In this document: one piece after another, positions 13,199 to 17,442 of the stretch | Numbering within the stretch: position 1 is the first letter of the stretch | How the letters are laid out: each line of letters begins with the position of its first letter | From: Gammaproteobacteria bacterium | GTDB taxonomy: Bacteria; Pseudomonadota; Gammaproteobacteria; Pseudomonadales; Pseudomonadaceae | DNA length: 17,442 nt | Direction of reading: 5' to 3' | Assembly: GCA_012513235.1 (NCBI GenBank) | Contig: JAAZCO010000165.1 | Coordinates: 1-17,442, forward strand | The notes under the pieces: model-generated | Told to the model about the DNA's origin: nothing | Seen by the model: the letters and a program-made list of their open reading frames with translations, nothing else | Database searches by the model: none | Position numbers and translations under genes: made by a program

Positions 13199-14003
13199 AG
13201 CTTCTGCTGCTGAGGATTTTAGCAACGCACTCAGCATTGGCTTGTAGGTGCTTTGGGTTTATCGTGCCAACAATGGCACTGGCTGCCGCAGGGTGTGCAA
13301 AAATCATCGCAAAGCTGGCTTGCACAGGATCAATACCATCCGCTAAGCAAATATGACCGCTGGCTAAAGCTTTCTTAATTAGAATGCCTTTATTGTGCTG
13401 CGCGGCGTAATCCAGCACGGGCAACTCATCGCGCTCATTAAGATTGTAAGTCACCATCGCGCAGTCGCCTTGTTCAAGTGCAAGAATACCGCCTTCCGCT
13501 GTTTTACCAGAAAAACCAAAGCCGCCAATTTTACCTTCTTGCTTAAGCGCAGCTAGTGTTGCGTAGACCTCTTCTTCTTGCAAAATAGCCACGTCATCGC
13601 CATTGGAATGCACCAGTACTAATTCAATATGATCTGTACGTAGACGTTGCAGGCTGCGATCCACAGAGAAGCGAGTGTGTGCGGCAGAAAAATCGTAAGC
13701 AGACTCGCCGGCCACAAATTCCTCGCCCACTTTACTGACAATCACCCACTCATCACGCTGGCCCTGCAGTAAATGGCCTAAGCGTTCTTCACTGATGCCA
13801 TAGGCTGGCGCGGTATCCAGTAGGTTGATGCCTAAATCACGGGCTTGATTGATTAATGCCAGAGCTTGCTGATCATCGGGAATGGTAAAGCCGTTAGGGT
13901 ATTTTACCCCTTGGTCACGGCCTAATTTGACTGTACCTAAACCGAGCGGCGACACATCAAAGCCGGTGCTGCCCAGTGGGCGATGGAAATCATGCAGGGT
14001 CAT
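13197..14003 (-). CDS. aldo/keto reductase family protein
   Basis: A 268-residue NAD(P)H-dependent oxidoreductase with the aldo/keto reductase barrel fold. The catalytic tetrad is intact: Asp63 and Tyr68 (LLDTAPAYG, 61-69), Lys91 (VSKVG) and His132 (VLVHSNGD). The substrate cannot be told from sequence. The ATG at 14003 gives MTLHDFHRPLGSTGFDVSPLGLG, the normal family opening; the upstream extension lies inside the FAD oxidoreductase gene and is not part of it. GGGAG sits about 10 bases before the ATG. The start overlaps the end of the FAD oxidoreductase gene by 14 bases, so they are probably translated together. I recall a comparable reductase/oxidoreductase pair near waaA in P. aeruginosa, which suggests a conserved but uncharacterised pair. 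Confidence 0.88.
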   Translation of the reverse strand: MTLHDFHRPLGSTGFDVSPLGLGTVKLGRDQGVKYPNGFTIPDDQQALALINQARDLGINLLDTAPAYGISEERLGHLLQGQRDEWVIVSKVGEEFVAGESAYDFSAAHTRFSVDRSLQRLRTDHIELVLVHSNGDDVAILQEEEVYATLAALKQEGKIGGFGFSGKTAEGGILALEQGDCAMVTYNLNERDELPVLDYAAQHNKGILIKKALASGHICLADGIDPVQASFAMIFAHPAAASAIVGTINPKHLQANAECVAKILSSRS

Positions 14004-15174
14004 TAAACAAAGTCTCCCAAACAGGTTGTGCAACGCTGGGGCGCGGCAAGTCTGCATAGCTTTGCGCTGCGCTGGGTTGAATACCATCGCGCTCGAATAG
14101 CTTAATAACGCGATCACTAAAGTCCGGCGCTAACGCCAGCTTGGTTGGCCAGCCGACGACTAAGGCACCTTGCTCGGTAACAAAGGCATTGTCTGGACGA
14201 GTCAGCCCAGATTGCACAGGTTCAGCACGATCCACGCGTAAGGTGGCCCACTGTGTTTGCTCTTGTGCCACCCAGGGCAGCAGTTGTGCGACTTCGGCTT
14301 GTGCGGCTTGGATTTGCTCAGCCTCTGAGCGCGCTACGCCATCGGCTTCCGCGATGTTGCCGCCTAAATACCACACCCATTGGCCATCAGCCGCAGGGTG
14401 AGTCGTTACTGTGATCCGCGGTTTGCTGCCACCGCCTAGACAGTGTGCATATAAGGGTAATAATGCTGGGCCTTTAGCCAGCACCATATGCAGTGGTCGC
14501 AGTTGTTGTTCTGGTTTGTTGAGGGCAAAGGCTTGCAGTAATGCTTGAGTACCAGCACCGGCACAAAATACGACGCGTTGCGCATTAATGCTGTAGTCGT
14601 CTGCTTGTACGCCAACTAATCTAGCATTTTCGTAACGCGGGGTGATGGCCTGTGCATGCAGCAAGCTATCACCAGCCAACTCTGCCATGCGCTCAACTAA
14701 ACTCGGCACATCCAGTACCAGTTCAGATAAACGATAGACGCGGCCTTTAAAATCTTTATGTTGCAGTGCTGGTGGCAATTGTAGGCCTTTCACTTGGTCC
14801 ACACGGCCACGCATCGCTTTACTGGCAAAAAAGCTGGTGAGATTGCCGGCAATCGAGCCTGGCGACCAGAGGTAATGCGCATCAGAGAGTAAGCGCACGC
14901 CTCGTAAATCGAGCTCGCCTTCGCCATTGAGCGCTTTACGCCAGCGTTCAGGCATCTCAGCAATGGCTTCGGATGAGCCGGTTAGCGCGCCATGCAGAGC
15001 GTATTTAGCGCCGCCATGGATAATCCCTTGGGATTTGACTGATTGGCCGCCGCCGAGGCTGTTTTGTTCGATTAATAGCGTATTAAAACCGCGCTGGCGC
15101 AATTGCGCATTGAGCCATAAGCCCGCGATGCCGCCGCCAATAATGGCAATATCAGTGTTTAAAGTGAGTGACAT
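13990..15174 (-). CDS. FAD-dependent oxidoreductase (DAO-like)
   Basis: A 394-residue flavoprotein. The N-terminal dinucleotide-binding fold is clear: IAIIGGGIAGLW (9-20), with acidic Glu36 ending the second strand. It is followed by GGGQSVKSQGIIHGG (41-55), the conserved FAD-contact segment of the D-amino acid oxidase / glycerol-3-phosphate dehydrogenase superfamily. No signal peptide or membrane segment is seen. The substrate is unknown. I chose the ATG at 15174 (MSLTLNTDIAIIGGG), with GAGAGG about 5 bases upstream; the longer frame lacks conserved sequence. The gene diverges from waaA with a 79-base gap and overlaps the aldo/keto reductase gene, suggesting the two oxidoreductases act on linked substrates. 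Confidence 0.87.
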   Translation of the reverse strand: MSLTLNTDIAIIGGGIAGLWLNAQLRQRGFNTLLIEQNSLGGGQSVKSQGIIHGGAKYALHGALTGSSEAIAEMPERWRKALNGEGELDLRGVRLLSDAHYLWSPGSIAGNLTSFFASKAMRGRVDQVKGLQLPPALQHKDFKGRVYRLSELVLDVPSLVERMAELAGDSLLHAQAITPRYENARLVGVQADDYSINAQRVVFCAGAGTQALLQAFALNKPEQQLRPLHMVLAKGPALLPLYAHCLGGGSKPRITVTTHPAADGQWVWYLGGNIAEADGVARSEAEQIQAAQAEVAQLLPWVAQEQTQWATLRVDRAEPVQSGLTRPDNAFVTEQGALVVGWPTKLALAPDFSDRVIKLFERDGIQPSAAQSYADLPRPSVAQPVWETLFNDPA

Positions 15175-15202
15175 AGACGCCTCTCGTAAAAAATATAGCA
15201 GC

Positions 15203-15208
15203 AGTATA
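15203..15208 (-). promoter_or_regulatory. possible -10 for the FAD oxidoreductase operon
   Basis: The minus strand reads TATACT, about 29 bases before the start codon at 15174. No TTG-type -35 is seen at the right distance. The waaA promoter must lie in the same 79 bases; a TATTAT at 15220-15225 on the plus strand is one candidate. Confidence 0.3.
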
Positions 15209-15253
15209 ACCGAGCGCAGTATTATCGCCGCGCCTTTGCTAAACTTTACCACT

Positions 15254-16528
15254 ATGAATAGAACCCTATATACCTTGCTGCTGTACCTTGCCGTACCAGT
15301 GATTGCCGTGCGCTTATGGCTGCGTTCGCGCAAAGCTCCGGCCTATGCCAAACGTATTGCTGAGCGTTTCGCTATCAACTTACCTGAATTTAAACAGGGT
15401 GGTATTTGGCTGCATGCGGTATCAGTGGGTGAAAGTATTGCCGCAGCGCCGGTGGTGAAAGCGTTGCAGCAACTGTATCCAGATTTGCCCATTACCGTGA
15501 CCTGCATGACGCCCACAGGTTCTGAGCGTATTCAAAGCCTATTTGGCGATAGTGTGCAGCATTGTTATTTGCCTTACGATTTACCTATCTGTTCACGGCG
15601 TTTTTTTCAGCGTCTTAAGCCGCGCTTGGCGATTGTGATGGAAACTGAACTCTGGCCCAACCATATTAATCAGTGTGCGCGCCTCAATATCCCCGTAGTG
15701 TTGGCCAATGGGCGTTTATCTGCACGTTCGGCGCGAGGTTATGGTCGATTTCCCAAGCTAGTCGCACCGATGCTGAAGCAAATCAGCGCATTAGCGGTGC
15801 AAACACACACTGAGGCGCAGCGTTTTATCGATTTAGGTGCGCGCCCTGAAACAGTTACGGTGACGGGCTCTATTAAATATGATTTACGTGTCGACGCTGC
15901 ACTACCTGAACAAGCACAAAAATTGCGTGAGCAGTGGCAAGCGACGCAGCGTCCGATATGGATTACTGCCAGTACTCATGAAGGTGAAGATGCACTGATT
16001 TTAGCCGCGCATCAGCAATTGTTAGTGCAATTCACCGACGCTTTATTGATTTTAGTGCCGCGTCATCCGGAGCGTTTTGAGTCGGTGCATAGCTTGTGTG
16101 TAGCGCAAGGTATCCAGGTGCAGCGTCGCTCAACCCAAGCGACAGTTAGCGCGCAGCACCAAGTGTTGCTTGGTGACACTATGGGTGAGTTGTTGTTTCT
16201 CTATGCATTGGCTGATGTGGCTTTAGTGGCTGGCAGTTTAATCGAGCACGGCGGGCATAATATGCTTGAGCCGATTGCTTTGGCGAAACCGACTTTAACC
16301 GGCCCGCACTATTTTAACTTTTTAGAGATTGCCGAGCAGTTGCTTGAGGCCGGTGGGTTGCAGCAAGTTGCCGATGCTCAAGCGTTGGCGCAGGCCGTAG
16401 CACAGTTATGGACTACGCCTGCGCAAGTGCAAAAGATGTGTGCTGCGGCGCAGCAAGTGTTGCAGCGTAATCAAGGTGCTTTACAACGTTTATTAGACAG
16501 TATTCAGGCGCAATTGCCGACGCGTTAA
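15254..16528 (+). CDS. waaA: 3-deoxy-D-manno-octulosonic acid (Kdo) transferase
   Basis: WaaA (KdtA) adds Kdo from CMP-Kdo to the lipid A precursor at the inner membrane, the first step of LPS core assembly. The 424-residue product starts MNRTLYTLLLYLAVPVIAV, a short membrane anchor, as in Pseudomonas. The GT30 family motif HAVSVGES (54-61) carries the catalytic Glu60. Further motifs are CMTPTGSERI, METELWPN, STHEGED and LLGDTMGEL, then GGHNMLEP in the CMP-Kdo-binding half. A longer frame to the left is antisense to the oxidoreductase and not real. No Shine-Dalgarno is visible before the ATG at 15254. The downstream 200 bases hold no gene until leuA. Confidence 0.95.
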   Translation: MNRTLYTLLLYLAVPVIAVRLWLRSRKAPAYAKRIAERFAINLPEFKQGGIWLHAVSVGESIAAAPVVKALQQLYPDLPITVTCMTPTGSERIQSLFGDSVQHCYLPYDLPICSRRFFQRLKPRLAIVMETELWPNHINQCARLNIPVVLANGRLSARSARGYGRFPKLVAPMLKQISALAVQTHTEAQRFIDLGARPETVTVTGSIKYDLRVDAALPEQAQKLREQWQATQRPIWITASTHEGEDALILAAHQQLLVQFTDALLILVPRHPERFESVHSLCVAQGIQVQRRSTQATVSAQHQVLLGDTMGELLFLYALADVALVAGSLIEHGGHNMLEPIALAKPTLTGPHYFNFLEIAEQLLEAGGLQQVADAQALAQAVAQLWTTPAQVQKMCAAAQQVLQRNQGALQRLLDSIQAQLPTR

Positions 16529-16728
16529 AACTTGGCTATGGACCCTTGTTAGCAGTGCACAACGCAGCTTAGCGCTGTACGACGAATTGCCGCTAGACCT
16601 CGACAGACTCGAGGATTAATCTAGTACTTATACCCCTATTATAAAAATGTTTTTGTGCGTAGCTGTAACTGCACAAAGACCTAGAGTTTGCTTGCCCAGC
16701 AGCGACTGGCAGCCTTCAGGAGAAGATT
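16529..16728 (+). promoter_or_regulatory. waaA-leuA intergenic region with hairpins and probable leuA promoter
   Basis: Hairpin CCTCGA/TCGAGG (16598-16614) follows waaA but has no T run. A -10-like TATTAT (16637-16642, overlapping TATAAA) lies about 90 bases before leuA. TTTGTGC (16652-16658) pairs with GCACAAA (16671-16677) at what would be the start of the leuA transcript. A 31-codon frame from 16647 overlaps the leuA start, but it has no ribosome-binding site and no leucine run, so I see no attenuator peptide. The leuA ribosome-binding site AGGAGA is at 16718-16723. Confidence 0.4.
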
Positions 16729-17442
16729 ATGAGCAGCAGTGACCGCGTTATTATTTTTGATACCACCTTGCGTGATGGCGAGCAAAGCCCTGGCGCTTCG
16801 ATGACCAAAGAAGAAAAGCTGCGCATTGCTAAAGCTCTAGAGCGCATGCGTGTGGATGTGATTGAAGCCGGTTTTGCGATTGCCAGTCAGGGTGACTTTG
16901 AAGCGGTAAAAGCCATTGCTGACACTATTCAAGACAGTACCATTTGTAGCTTGTCACGTGCATTAGATGGTGACATTGAGCGTGCAGCTGAAGCTTTGGC
17001 GGGTGCTAACTCCGGTCGTATTCACACCTTTATTGCGACCAGTCCAATCCATATGGAACATAAGCTGCGTATGCAGCCTGACCAAGTGGTTGAGCAAGCG
17101 GTGCGTGCAATTAAGAAAGCCCGTAACTTATGCTCAGATGTTGAGTTCTCCTGTGAAGATGCCGGCCGTTCGGAAATTGATTTCCTCTGTCGCATTGTTG
17201 AAGCGGCGATTGATGCCGGTGCGCGCACCATTAATATTCCAGATACTGTTGGTTATGCGATTCCCCATGAGTATGCCAATCTCATCAGTCAGTTGATTCA
17301 GCGTGTGCCCAATGCCGATAAAGCCATCTTCTCAGTACACTGCCATAACGACTTAGGTTTAGCGGTAGCCAACTCCTTAGCGGCGGTAGTGGCGGGTGCA
17401 CGTCAAGTTGAGTGTACGATTAACGGTCTAGGTGAGCGTGCA
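16729..17442 (+). CDS. leuA: 2-isopropylmalate synthase, N-terminal part
   Basis: LeuA condenses acetyl-CoA with 2-oxoisovalerate, the first committed step of leucine synthesis. The window holds 238 codons without a stop; the gene continues past the right edge. Conserved features of the catalytic TIM barrel are present: FDTTLRDGEQSPGASM (10-25), EAGFAIAS (46-53) and the metal motif HCHNDLGLAVAN (204-215), then NGLGERA at the edge. The opening is of the E. coli/class I type of about 515 residues, rather than the longer class found in some Pseudomonas. The C-terminal leucine-sensing domain would lie outside the window, so feedback control cannot be judged. The ATG follows AGGAGA (16718-16723). 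Confidence 0.95.
   Translation, partial: MSSSDRVIIFDTTLRDGEQSPGASMTKEEKLRIAKALERMRVDVIEAGFAIASQGDFEAVKAIADTIQDSTICSLSRALDGDIERAAEALAGANSGRIHTFIATSPIHMEHKLRMQPDQVVEQAVRAIKKARNLCSDVEFSCEDAGRSEIDFLCRIVEAAIDAGARTINIPDTVGYAIPHEYANLISQLIQRVPNADKAIFSVHCHNDLGLAVANSLAAVVAGARQVECTINGLGERA

Noticed and set aside
14927..15253. A 109-residue N-terminal extension of WaaA.
   Set aside because: It is antisense to the FAD oxidoreductase gene. WaaA proteins begin MNRTLYTLL, which is at 15254.
16598..16614. CCTCGA/TCGAGG hairpin as an intrinsic terminator for waaA.
   Set aside because: Only six pairs, with no following T run; kept only as a described element of the gap.
16647..16742. A 31-codon upstream frame overlapping the leuA start, considered as a leucine attenuator peptide.
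   Set aside because: No run of leucine codons and no ribosome-binding site, and the likely -10 at 16637-16642 would place the transcript start at or after its ATG.

Overview
The window is a stretch of bacterial chromosome from a gammaproteobacterium, most likely a member of the Pseudomonadaceae with moderate rather than high GC. The strongest evidence is the block rph - crc - pyrE followed by coaBC-dut-algC-argB and radC-rpmB-rpmG. Crc is a Pseudomonas-lineage regulator, and Crc, PyrE, Dut, AlgC, HldE and WaaA all read as close relatives of the P. aeruginosa proteins. I see no phage, plasmid, transposon, CRISPR array, tRNA or rRNA. Nearly all of the window is ordinary housekeeping DNA.

Layout. 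Positions 1-32 hold the first codons of yicC on the minus strand, divergent from rph (RNase PH). rph converges on crc across a long perfect inverted repeat. crc diverges from pyrE, which is followed by a secreted DUF4124 protein and then, after a structured 277-base gap, a KamA-family radical SAM aminomutase. A bidirectional terminator separates kamA from the minus-strand operon coaBC-dut-algC-argB (pantothenate to CoA, dUTP removal, sugar phosphates for exopolysaccharide and LPS, arginine synthesis). radC then diverges from coaBC, and rpmB-rpmG (L28, L33) follow behind their own promoter and a long leader, ending at a clear intrinsic terminator.

From about 10.5 kb the content changes. A CidA/LrgA-LrgB membrane pair leads into hldE (ADP-heptose synthesis). 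hldE converges on an aldo/keto reductase and an FAD oxidoreductase that overlap by 14 bases, and these diverge from waaA (Kdo transferase). hldE and waaA both build the inner core of LPS, and AlgC supplies sugar phosphates to the same envelope. The window ends inside leuA (2-isopropylmalate synthase).

The parts most worth a second look centre on the KamA-family gene. It keeps the radical SAM cysteines, the carboxylate-binding Arg and the PLP lysine, but lacks both aspartates that bind lysine in true lysine 2,3-aminomutase. Its first codons carry a perfect Hfq/Crc-type A-rich motif, and its upstream gap holds tandem hairpins with five-T loops. I found no wholly new multi-gene system.
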